From Haliotis asinina (Eukaryota; Mollusca; Gastropoda; Lepetellida; Haliotidae), in NCBI RefSeq assembly GCF_037392515.1, contig NC_090291.1, positions 17,511,501 to 17,575,500 of the forward strand: DNA of 64,000 nt, given 5' to 3'. Both the position numbers and the translations under genes were made by a program. This document shows positions 24,051-34,383 of the stretch, piece after piece. Below the pieces are notes generated by a model that ran no database searches, was not told the DNA's origin, and was given only the letters and a program-made list of their open reading frames with translations. Positions within the stretch are counted from its first letter, which is position 1; each line of letters opens with the position of its first letter.

Positions 24051-25570
24051 TTATCTATTTACAGTTCTGATAACAAATCTAATTTTTTTTAAAAATGCAA
24101 TAATTAAATGAGAGATGGTATTAATAAAAAGGTCCTTCATAGTTCGTGAATTAAAATACTGATCCCTTGTGATGGAATACTCAACACAGTCAAGCAGGAT
24201 ATGCTTGACTGTGATTCTTTCATCACAAGGGATGCAGAACGGAGGATCCTCACCTTTCAAAAGGTATTCATGAGTATATCGTGTCTGGCCAATACGACAT
24301 CGCCGCAATCTGGACTGGCAACCCAAGTGGGTATACCCAATATATGGTTTCATTGCATGTAATGTATTTACACCCACTTGGGTGTCCCACTTCTTCTGCA
24401 TCAGATCACGGATGTACGATCTAACGGTAGCTTTATAATCAGTGTAGGGAATAAGAAGTGGTGTCACAGATTTGTTGAGTGCTGCCTTAGCAACAAGATC
24501 GGCCATTGTGTTACCAGAAATGCCTACGTGGCTGGGTAACCAACAAAAGACGATGTCGTATTGCCCAGTAGCAAGATTATTATACAATGCAATAATTTCA
24601 AATAAAATTGGATGTTTACAAGAAATATTTTTAAAAGCCTGAAGGCAAGAAAGAGAGTCGGAATAGATTATATAATGTTTATGTTGAGGGTGTCGTTGAA
24701 TATATTTAAGAGCCGTTAGTATGGCGTTAGATTCAGAACTGTTGCCTGGTAATCTAGAAGATATTGTTCTGGATCCAATGACCGTGGCACAAACTCATCT
24801 GTAAATAAGGCTTTATAATTGCTATATTTATGTTTTGATTGATTATATTCTTGTCTATATTGCAATTCATTAGATTCTGATTTTTTAATTGTGGTTAATG
24901 TTCGAAAAGTTCCATCTCGTAAACGATGGAGAATCAGATGGAGTAATTTCGGAGATGATAGTTGGGAAGTGTTCATTTCCACAAAGGTCATTATGAACAG
25001 ATGAATCAAATTCATTGAGGGTAGAATCTGCAAGAGATAAATCTAGAGAAGAATAAGTTGCAGGGTGCAGATAGGTGCTTGAGTCATCATTAAATATGGA
25101 CAGATCATTATTTGAAATGAAATCTTCAAGTATTTTGCCTTTAGTATTAGTGTTAGTACTGCCCCCTAATGGGTCACCCATAATAACACATGGCTTCGGG
25201 AGTTGGTCATAGAGTGATTGAAGATCAGTCTGTTCTTGTTTTGAAGAAGGTGGAATATACAGAGAGCATAGCGTAAATGCTATTCCCAGATTCAGTCGCA
25301 CAGCAACAGCTTGTAGATTAGTTTTAAGTGTAACAGGGCTGTGAATAACATCCCGTCGTATAAGGATAGTGGAACCTCCAGTGGCCCTATCACCTGGAGG
25401 GGAAAAATAATGATGCGCTTCAAACTGACGTAAACTAAAGTTATCGGTCTGTTTCAGATACGTCTCTTGCAGACAGAACGCTGATGGTGCTAAATCCTGG
25501 ATTAACAACTGTATTTCATTAAAATTTGTTCGTAGTCCTCTCCAGTTCCACTGCACGATATGCTGAGATG
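24051..25570 (-). pseudogene. LINE B2 ORF2, RT-deleted
   Basis: Counterpart of 8022-9520 with the same endonuclease-to-RNase H junction (near 24890), the same GDPLGG lesion and the same NEH change. The 3' end passes uninterrupted into the LINE 3' UTR at 24051-24060, the empty site of the Tc1 transposon. Only a few base differences from LINE B1 are visible, one of which changes Tyr to His in the endonuclease (near 25414). Confidence 0.87.
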
Positions 25571-25578
25571 GACCTATC

Positions 25579-26706
25579 TTAAGCTGGATTAATAGGGGAT
25601 CTACCCCGTACCTTTTTCGAGGGCGACAAGCTATGTGCCCTAGAATGGACGTTTTCAGACACGTCCATGTCCTCAAGTGATGCGTATCTGTTAAATAATC
25701 TGATCTTATCATCTGACCCCTTTGGGGCCCTGCCATTTTGCTTTTTGACAGAATCTGGTTTCGGTTTGGGTTTGCTTTTGACAACTGGTTGAACGTCTCT
25801 GCTAGACTGAGGCATTTGAAATACCTGAGAAGATGTATCACAAGCAGAAGATGGTTCTGATTGGGTTTGGGGTGTGTCAGGAAGCCGTTCCACAGTTTGT
25901 GTAGATATTACAGGCGGTAACATCGTAGGAGATTCGTTTTTAAGCCAAGTCAAGTTCGTTTGACAGCTTGCAGATGACGTGGTTATTGTAGGAGTTTTAT
26001 CAGACGGTGTTTTTGCAATGGCAGCATACGTTTCCTTAATCTCAGAACTTTTGTGCGTCAGAGAAACTAATGTTTTGAGTAAATTTGATCTTGTTGATCT
26101 CCATATGCTGTTTCTAAACTGGACAATCTTTGGAAAAAGATGAGTGAGCACCCGAGCAGTTGGTACATTTCTTAAAAGTACTCTCGCAATCTTCTGTTGT
26201 ATGTGTCTTCTCACCACAGTGAGCACACACAACGGACAATGTACAAGTACTAACATCATGACCAAATTTCTGGCATTTGAAAACACCTCAAAGGATTTGG
26301 TATGTAGGTGTCAACGGTCATGTTGAGCATGGGAGCATTAGCAGAAGAAAATGAAAACAGGTAAGAGTTCGTTTGAACGGTTTCGTGGTTTTTGCGTGTT
26401 GTAAAACGCTTGACGTAAATGACTCCTTGGTCTTTCATTTCCGAAACAATATCAAGTTCGGACATGTCAGCGAACAATCGATCTCTGTCTCTAACAACTC
26501 CTTTGCTGGTGTGAAGTGATCTGTGAGGAGAGACTGATACCGGAATGTCGACGAACAATCAAATTAGTTGCTTGTTGCCTTTTGCTGCTCTCAATGAGCA
26601 ATGACCCTGAACGCATAAGTCTCTTCACTTCACCAGCAATGCCTTGTATGCCTTTTTGCACTGCAAAAGGATTCAACTTCAATCGTGTGTTATCTTTAGT
26701 CTCCAT
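25579..26706 (-). pseudogene. LINE B2 ORF1, broken
   Basis: Same three-frame structure and same frameshifts as LINE B1 ORF1. Differences between the two are single bases. Confidence 0.82.
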
Positions 26707-26710
26707 TACT

Positions 26711-27397
26711 AAAAAACGTGGCTAGTAGTCAACTGATTTTGGCTGTCTGTGGTCATCATGATCAGGATCAGTGTCGAGAGGACGTTTCGTTTTCTTTAGG
26801 GGAGTTTCATAATCAATGTTTAGTGTTTTAAGATACATCATTCGAGCTCCCCACTCACCACGGAGTATCATGAAGACGATGCTTAACACAAGTGGGTCTC
26901 CAACTTGCAGCACCAAGGATACTCGGATGATATACTCCAGCAGAAAAACCAAAAGATTAATTCTGCCACCAGATTGGCCCACGAGCCACCGCCGTCTGTG
27001 CATAAGACTCTAGGTAGAGTTCATGTTAACAAAATTCAAGTTAAATATTCTTCTTTAATCCAAGGGCACCAAAACCAAAATATAGACAATTTCAAATCCC
27101 ATTTTGTGCAATTATATATGCACAGGGCTTAGCATGACCAGCCGATTGGTTGAACCGGGCCCATTCAACCACCCGTCTAGGTGAAGTCAGGGCCAAAGTA
27201 GTGTATTGAGCACCAGGAACACGGTTGCAAGCCCATATTGCCCTCAACCACCAGGATCCCGTCCTCCGCCGACACAGGGGCGCAACCCACGGCAAACGGG
27301 TTGGTGGACCAAATATTCCCCCGGGTCCACAACGGGGGTGAACGGCTCTTGGCGTTACCCAGCATCCAGCACGAGGAGGTGGCCGTTCACGGGTGCC
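26711..27397 (-). promoter_or_regulatory. LINE B2 5' UTR
   Basis: Same as 10660-11346. Confidence 0.5.
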
Positions 27398-28051
27398 AAC
27401 CTTTCTCAAACCCTGCACCTGTTCAATAGATGACGGATTTGTATAATTGCAGTTAAAGCCTGGTGCGGGTGCGTGTCGTCAAAGTGGAACAGGATGTCCA
27501 GAAGCTGAATGTAAAAAGTAAAAATGCACAAGTAAAGTCGCTCATTCATAACATGACAATCTGCTAAAGGAATACACTACGTTACTGATGCGGGCTGTCA
27601 CGGTCTTGTAGGGATTCTACAGATTAAACCTGAAAACAAGGGGCTCGTGTCATTGTTGATGTCCAGAATCTATATGGAAACACAATCACAATGTCACAGT
27701 CTAGAATAATATCTCTGAGATTACATGATTAATGACACGCGGTGACATTAGGACATTTGTGGGTCTTGCAATTGTATCTTAGCATAATGAAATCCAGATA
27801 AGCATTAATAAGCGATTGGCGCAATATATAGAAGAACACCCTCTGATGTCTGCAGCGTCAGGTAAATGGACTTTTTTATCAGTGCCAGTAGAGTGCCAGT
27901 CAAACAATGTTCACTGGCGTAACACAGTAATAATGCAACCTAACATATTAGTGTTTCTGGGGGAATGTACACAGAACAGTGGCATTTGGTATAAAACTGC
28001 AATCTGATGAAGTCATCCGCCACAGTAGTGGACAGGTAGCAGGTGAAAACA
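27398..28051 (+). other. 5' flank of receptor gene 2
   Basis: Duplicate of 11347-12000; no gene. Confidence 0.55.
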
Positions 28052-29152
28052 ATGAAAATCTTCATGCAAGTCCTAATTTTGCTCCCGTTAATGAGCAGCT
28101 TTCAGTCAACTTGTGCTAATAATCGTCAAACTCACGAACAGCTGAGAAGAATGTTGCTCACCAATTATTCAGCAGAGTTAATGCCCTCACATGAAAAAAT
28201 GGAAAAGCTGAACATCTCTCTCGTGTTTAGGCCGTTTGCGATTCTCGGACTTAACTTTGCTGACTCTGTGTTCACGTATTCTGCAGTGTTTAGTTTAAAT
28301 TGGACAGATCCTGATCTGACATGGAATGTCGACAACTATGACAAGCTTGACTTGATTCTTCTCTCTCCAAAGGATATTTGGTACCCAAAATCTACTATAA
28401 CTAACAGCGTGAATTCAAAGACTCTGCTTGAAAGTGAAGATGATTTGGTGGTACTTAATGACGGCACTGTGCGCCAAAATGTTATAAGCACGTTTGAAAC
28501 CGTTTGCAATTCTGACAGTACCTCATTTCCATTTGACAGCCAGAGTTGTAACCTGAATGTGGCACCGCCCGCTTTGTGTCGTATACTGCCTTTTGCATTA
28601 TTAGATCTGACCACTGATGTAACAGATACCTCTTCGGAGTGGCAATTCATAAGTGTGTCTACTTCAACCCACGACTATGGCGTGACATATTTTACAATTC
28701 ACATGAAGCGTCAGTCAACGTTCTATGTAACCACTATTTTGTTTCCCATGTGCCTGGTTTCTCTCCTGAACGTCTGCTCCTTCCTATTGCCAATCGACTC
28801 AGGAGAAAGGATGTCCTATCTGATCTCTATTTGCCTGTCGTATTCAGTGTTTCTGGTCTTCATCATTGATGTGATGCCAAAGTCGGGATCTCTGTCAAAA
28901 ATGGCCCTGTATTTGATTCTGGTTCTCAGTCAGAGCTGTCTCGCCATCATAACAACGCTGATCACAATGAACCTACGACACTGTAAGTGTGGTGGACGAT
29001 GTGTTCGTGAAGGAAGTGTCACAAATGCAACCTCAGACCAAGCCAGCCAGTCACCCAAAGATCGCGTTTATAGTACTTACATTCTTGATAAAGTGTGCTT
29101 TGTTGTTTTCTTGATATGTTGGGGCCTGAGCATACTTGTATTTTATGTATAA
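28052..29152 (+). CDS. Intronless Cys-loop ligand-gated channel, nicotinic-receptor-like, copy 2 (366 aa)
   Basis: The protein is identical to the copy at 12001-13101 in all 366 residues: signal peptide, Cys-loop C152-C166, four membrane helices, TM2 with Glu -1', Leu 9' and Asp 20', no Cys pair in loop C, and a very short TM3-TM4 loop. Both flanks are duplicated too, so this is a product of the large segmental duplication. If real, two identical genes 16 kb apart would double the dose and could not be told apart by short reads. If the duplication is an assembly error, they are one locus. The reading frame is intact and ATG 28052 is the first ATG in frame. Confidence 0.88.
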   Translation: MKIFMQVLILLPLMSSFQSTCANNRQTHEQLRRMLLTNYSAELMPSHEKMEKLNISLVFRPFAILGLNFADSVFTYSAVFSLNWTDPDLTWNVDNYDKLDLILLSPKDIWYPKSTITNSVNSKTLLESEDDLVVLNDGTVRQNVISTFETVCNSDSTSFPFDSQSCNLNVAPPALCRILPFALLDLTTDVTDTSSEWQFISVSTSTHDYGVTYFTIHMKRQSTFYVTTILFPMCLVSLLNVCSFLLPIDSGERMSYLISICLSYSVFLVFIIDVMPKSGSLSKMALYLILVLSQSCLAIITTLITMNLRHCKCGGRCVREGSVTNATSDQASQSPKDRVYSTYILDKVCFVVFLICWGLSILVFYV

Positions 29153-29997
29153 CTATTACTTTAGGATATCAGCTTAAAGAAATCTGCAGTGTTGAAAAAT
29201 GAAATAATAGTATGTCTTTAATCTTCGTTACAAGTATTTAATTGCTTTTTAAGGTATTTGTTAATGCATTCATATGACATGTAATATGTGCTTTTTTGCG
29301 ATTTTGGATACTAGTATTCGTGTAATACAAATGTTGTAATAGTTGTGTAATGATCATACTTGATCTATGGTATTATACTTGATCTAATCTATGGTATTTA
29401 TAAGTATTAAAACTTGATCTAATCTATGGTATTCATGAGTATTAAAATCATTAAAATTAGAAAGAAGAACATATATTAAAGTGACTGTGTGAGTGTGTAT
29501 TTGAAATGTAAAGTATATGTAGCATTTTGTAGTATGTGTTTTGTAATCTAGTGATTCAATTTTTGGACGTTTAATGTGCTCAAGCTCAAAGGTTCTTGAT
29601 CCTGCAGGCAGTTAAGCCTTCATGGTTGCCGTGACCAGCCGCCGTGTTATTGTTGCTATTTGATAGCGATATTGTTTATGATATAAAACACTCGTAAAAT
29701 GGACTTTGCTTTAAAATGAGGAGGGTTCAATATGATGGTGGGAAATAATGTTTTCACTAATGTAACATCATTGGTGTAAATATTGTCTGGCAGTGCCCTC
29801 TGATATCCCGTTTCCTGCTCACTCGTCGTGTTCTTATTTGTCGAATACATACCACACTAGATTTCATTATAGGATATTTATATAGCACTCATATCCACGT
29901 AGCTAGTGCTTGCTGAAGGTGCTGGTATTTTTCCTCTCTATCATTGGATGTCAATCCCTACAGCACATCGTATAATCAATCTCAGCTCATACTTTTT
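29153..29997 (+). other. 3' flank of receptor gene 2
   Basis: Duplicate of 13102-13946, including the small TTGATCTAATCTATGG minisatellite at about 29357-29446. No gene. Confidence 0.5.
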
Positions 29998-30196
29998 TCA
30001 TATTGTATTGTCTAAATAGTGATATTAGTCTTAACCTTCCACACCAGTTTTATTTCAAATTGTGATATTCTAGTTGTTTTACTGTTCTTCGTCGACAGGT
30101 TTTGTAATATACATGTAGTCCTTTTCATTGTTAACTGTTCACGTCACGATAAGGCTGCAACAGTGCGGAGGTGACGTTAAATATTAACTCACTCAC
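29998..30196 (+). repeat. LINE 3' tail, solo, plus orientation (copy of 13947-14145)
   Basis: Same truncated LINE tail as in duplicate copy 1. Confidence 0.72.
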
Positions 30197-30394
30197 CGAG
30201 TTTATTGTGGCTTTCTCATCCTAACGAAGTACCCATTCGCAGTTGGACTGAAACAGTCACAGTAGTGACAGTACTTTGTCCGTGTTTACTGCACGTAGCT
30301 GTACCCGCAACTAGGTGTTTGCACGTATTTATGTGGCCCCATCTGGTCATACACCAACGCATTCGTGAGTGCACAGTGTTGTGTACTGTACAAA

Positions 30395-30510
30395 GTTTAT
30401 CCCAAGATTTTTGTGCCCGGACACAGGTGCCTTCGATCCCGAAACCTCACCCTCGCTGGATCACTAGCCTGGCGCTTTATCCAACTCGCCCCAAAGACCG
30501 CGAGTATTTC
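30395..30510 (-). repeat. Possible tRNA-derived SINE fragment
   Basis: The minus strand reads GGGGCGAGTTGGATAAAGCG, which resembles a tRNA head with box A, followed about 40 bases later by GGGATCGAAGG, a weak box B. No 3' tail hairpin is evident. Confidence 0.35.
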
Positions 30511-32323
30511 CAGTAATGTTTTGCTGACACAAGCAAAAGTCACGAAACCGACCTGTTAGAACATGTGGTTAGTGTTTGAATCAATCACATATGAAACGTC
30601 TTTTCCTTCGTTGATAAATGAACGTTTTCCAACTTGAAAAGTAATCAAGGAAACAAGGTTGTTAAAGCGTATGTGTTAATGTGCATTACCGGTAACTGGT
30701 AACTATTGTCACAGCTTGCTATACATATGTGTCGTCAACCTTGAACAGAATCTCCAGATGTTGAATGTAAACAGATACTTGACACGGTTTTGATCTTCAG
30801 TCAATCGTATTTATGTATGTGTTATATCTGATCGAAATGTTCAGAATACACATGTTTACTGATGCGTGTTCACTGCTTGATGTTACAGTACATGGCATGA
30901 CAATCTGTTGGCATGGTATTGAGATACACGGTGTTCACTGATAAGCAGCGTCAGTGTCTTGTACAGGATCAAAGATGCTGCATGGAAACAAGGGTCTAGT
31001 GTCATTGCCTGGAGCACGATGTGCACGTAAATAAATTAGTAATGCCACAGTCTGGAAGATTTTACATGATTATTGCCGCGTGGTGTCAAAAGTACTGTGG
31101 TCAGGAATGAAGCATCTGATGATGTTTCACGACTCCGCCTATAATATTATTCACTTTACTTGTAATATTATTCACTTTACTTGTAATTGTTGGTGTTAAC
31201 TAATTACTTGTTCAGAATTAAATCCCATTATTATCATTTGCTTTTCCAAAACGCCCTTTTTAACACACTGCGTTCGTCACTCATGAGTGATCTTCAAATG
31301 AAGAAATCCTAATTTTGTTGAGTGAGTGAGTGAGTTGAGTTTTACATCGCAAGCAATATTCCGAGCAATAACGCGGCGGTACCTAACTTTGTTGTATATT
31401 CGACGCGTTCTCAGTATTGGTGACTGTAGGGACTCTTGGAAACAAGACAATCGCAGACACACGTAAGTGTATTTTTGTCAATATCTAAAGATCTATTCAA
31501 ACTTCAGATTGTAATGAAACCCACAAGTTAGAATAACAAAACAGCTTGTCAGAGCATGCAAAGATATATACATTTGAACATTCCAACAGATGATAATCAA
31601 ATGATAGTCGTGCTACTTACTATTCATTCATACTGACGAATTAAAAAAGTATATTCGATCTGTTAGTATTTCACTTTTGGAATAACGTATGACATGTACT
31701 GGAACTGACATTTTATATTCAACAGTATTGCAAACACATATGCCCTCCGTATTTTAGTGAGAGTGAGAAAGCAAGTGCAAACAGACTTTCAGTACTGCTG
31801 CCCAGCGTTATTTCACCTGTGGTAACTGACCTTGCTTAACATCCTGAACGTGTTTCGTGTTCTCGATCATAAACATATGCCGGCTGTAAGAAAGTATAAG
31901 TTGTAAATGTAAATATTTAGCTCACATTATCCATTCCATTATGGATGTATTTTCAAAGCAAGGTTCGACTACTCTGTTTGTTTCACCGCTTGAGTACCAA
32001 CAAAAATTGTGAAATATTGAAAGCCAGAGTACTGCATTCCCTAGAAATAGCGATTAGCGTAGAAGACCCGTCTTGTTTGCACAGTCAGTTAATGGACTTA
32101 TTCACGAGTTGATGCGTGTACTAATCTTTTATGTCATATGTGAGGCCATTATGGTCAATGGAGTGTTAATCAAACAATGTTAACTTGTGAAATACTGGTA
32201 TGATTAAACGTGATGGATAGAGGTTACTAGGGGCATGTACACAGATCAGTGGAACTTGGTATCAGCACATAATTTCAAGTGCAGTCTCCAGCCCCGGTAG
32301 TCGAGTGCTGAAAGGTGAGAACC
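30511..32323 (+). other. 5' flank of receptor gene 3
   Basis: About 1.8 kb without a gene. Patches match the 5' flanks of receptor genes 1 and 2, and 31315-31390 is a short SINE 3' end (GAGT tail). No convincing promoter motif. Confidence 0.55.
31315..31390 (-). repeat. SINE 3' end fragment
   Basis: GAGTGAGTGAGTGAGTT tail followed by a degraded hairpin region ending GCGGCGGTAC. Confidence 0.6.
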
Positions 32324-33430
32324 ATGAAAAGGCTTGTGCAACTGCTGACATTACTAGTTTTGATGAACTACTTTCTGTCAACCCATGCTATCCATCGTCA
32401 AACTCACCAACAACTGAGAAACAAGCTTCTCACCAACTATTCAGCAGAGGTAATGCCCACTACTGAAAATCTGGAACCCCTTAACATCTCGCTCTTCTTC
32501 AGGCCGCTTGCAGTTCTCGGGCTTGACTTTGCCGATTCAGTGTACACGTTTTCTGCAGTGTTTGTATCAAAGTGGACAGATCCTGACTTAATATGGGATA
32601 TTGATAACTATGACCAGCTTGGCATAATTCTCTTCTCTCCAAAGGATATCTGGTACCCAAGACCTACTATCCTCAATAGTGTGAATTCAAAGATATTTCT
32701 TGAAAGTGAAGATGCCTTGGTGGTGCAAAACGGAACCGTTTACCAAAACATTATAAGCACGTTTCAAACCATTTGCAAGGTTGATAGCACTTCATTTCCA
32801 TTTGACAGTCAGACTTGTAATGTGAACATGATACCTCCCGCTTTGTGTCGAATACTACCGGCTGCATCATTAAATCTGACCAATAATGTAACAGACACAT
32901 CGTCGGAGTGGCAGTTTATAAACGTGTCCACATCATCAGACCTTTTAGGCGTGACATATTTTACAATTCATATGAAGCGTCAGTCAACGTTCTACGTGAC
33001 CACCATTTTGTTTCCCATGTGGCTGCTGTCTCTCCTGAACGTCTGCTCCTTCTTACTGCCAATCGACTCAGGAGAAAGGATGTCATACCTCATCGCCATA
33101 TGTTTGTCTTATTCAGTGTTTCTGGTCTTCATCATCGATGTGATGCCCAAGTCTGGAGCTTTGTCAAAAATGGCCGTGTATCTGATCCTGGTTCTCAGTC
33201 AGAGCTGTCTTTCAATTATAGCAACTCTGATCATTATGAACCTGCAACAACACAAGTGTGGCGGACGATGCTTTCGTGCTGAAGCTGCCATAACTCCTAG
33301 TACAGACCAAGCCTGTGTCACACCGAAAGGAAGATATCATGCTTATAGTGTCTATACTCTTGACAAAGTATGCTTTGTTACTTTCCTTTTGTGGTGGGTC
33401 CTGAGCATACTTGTATTCTATGTATGGTGA
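32324..33430 (+). CDS. Intronless Cys-loop ligand-gated channel, nicotinic-receptor-like, copy 3 (368 aa)
   Basis: Diverged paralog of the receptors at 12001 and 28052, roughly 70% identical by eye. It has a signal peptide, a Cys-loop with 13 residues between cysteines (starting ICKVDSTSFPFD), four membrane helices and the same TM2 signature GERMSYLIAICLSYS (Glu -1', Leu 9'). There is no vicinal Cys pair in loop C. The TM3-TM4 loop is about 40 residues with CGGRC. It ends in Trp after TM4. The transmembrane part is more conserved between paralogs than the extracellular part, as expected if ligand specificity drifts while the pore is kept. There are no introns. ATG 32324 follows GAGAACC. Expression and ligand are unknown. 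Confidence 0.9.
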   Translation: MKRLVQLLTLLVLMNYFLSTHAIHRQTHQQLRNKLLTNYSAEVMPTTENLEPLNISLFFRPLAVLGLDFADSVYTFSAVFVSKWTDPDLIWDIDNYDQLGIILFSPKDIWYPRPTILNSVNSKIFLESEDALVVQNGTVYQNIISTFQTICKVDSTSFPFDSQTCNVNMIPPALCRILPAASLNLTNNVTDTSSEWQFINVSTSSDLLGVTYFTIHMKRQSTFYVTTILFPMWLLSLLNVCSFLLPIDSGERMSYLIAICLSYSVFLVFIIDVMPKSGALSKMAVYLILVLSQSCLSIIATLIIMNLQQHKCGGRCFRAEAAITPSTDQACVTPKGRYHAYSVYTLDKVCFVTFLLWWVLSILVFYVW

Positions 33431-33748
33431 TTATTTTATGATTTAACTCATTGTTAGAATATTTTGTTTTGTGCTTAATCTTAGTTCACTTCTGTTCAAT
33501 GACAACTAAACATACATGTTAACTGATTTTGTGATGCAAAAAAATTCGTTTAATAGACACGCTGTAGTGGTTGATATGAGGATGGTTTAATGACAATCAG
33601 AGATGTTATTTAAGATGTATTCAAGAGAGTTAAATATTAGAAGGCTGATAATGCTAAAATATGTCTGTTCTAAAAGTCCTTTAGTAGGTGTATTTTGAGC
33701 AACTGATATTTTGTGTGTTTTTGTGCAGAATCTGTGTTGCAATCTACT
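33431..33748 (+). other. 3' flank of receptor gene 3
   Basis: AT-rich and not similar to the 3' flank of genes 1 and 2. No gene seen. Confidence 0.5.
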
Positions 33749-33849
33749 GACTGTTTGTGAGTGAGTGAGTTTAGTTTTACGCCGCACTCAGCAATATTTC
33801 AGCTATATGGCGGCGGTCTGTAAATATGATGATGATGAGTTAATATTTA

Positions 33850-33885
33850 ACGTCACATCGGCAATATTGCAGCCATATCGTGACG
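33850..33885 (-). promoter_or_regulatory. Predicted 3' hairpin of LINE C RNA
   Basis: Arms CGTCAC (33851-33856) and GTGACG (33880-33885) are complementary and enclose a loop containing GCTGCAATATTGC. The same layout with different complementary arms occurs at the 3' ends of two SINE families. It probably serves as the RT recognition site for target-primed reverse transcription (inference). Confidence 0.65.
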
Positions 33886-34383
33886 AGAGCATTTAATGAG
33901 TAATTAGGATAATACAAATGAATTAATAGCACTTACATTGTAAAACCCTGTCGACGAAGGACAGTAAAACTAACTAGAATATCACAGAGTAGAATGTAAA
34001 ACTAGTGAATAGACCTAAAACAATGCATCTATAGAGGACAGTACAATATAAAAATGAGCTATAGGTTGCCAACAACTGAAGGTAGATCACCATACTAGGG
34101 ACCATGGGGACTTACAGTACATTTGCTTCCTGCATGGACCCTAGTTGGATTTACATCATCCCCTCAGCTGTTAGCAATTGTAGACAAATCTAGCCATAAA
34201 CTAAAAACACACTTATTCTACGATTAAAAACATGGAAAACTGAAATTTACTTCAAATGTTTTTGGACTTATGTACCCTCTCAGGAGGACAATTGTTTTAC
34301 GGTACTTCAACCCCCTTTGAGGGTACAGCCACGAACGATTTGAGTTTCTAATTTAATCTTCCAATTTTAAAATATTTATCTAT

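Larger units (their letters stand above)
23550..27397 (-). mobile_element. LINE B2 (I superfamily), RT-deleted, no Tc1 insertion
   Basis: Same insertion as LINE B1 in the other duplicate. It runs from the GAGT tail at 23550 to the shared 5' terminus at 27397, about 3.85 kb because the RT is deleted. The 3' hairpin arms lie at 23574-23578 and 23602-23606. The imperfect target-site duplication is 23537-23549 and 27398-27410. Confidence 0.9.
17722..30387 (+). repeat. Large direct duplication, copy 2
   Basis: Second copy of 1-14349, without the Tc1 transposon. The right limit is the word GTGTACT at 30381-30387. After it this copy continues into unique sequence, while copy 1 continues into receptor coding sequence. 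The shared word at the divergence point suggests a microhomology junction. Confidence 0.93.

Noticed and set aside
30205-30559. Two overlapping plus-strand open frames of 64-103 codons
   Set aside because: They overlap a SINE-like segment and share no similarity with known proteins or with the paralogous region at 14160.
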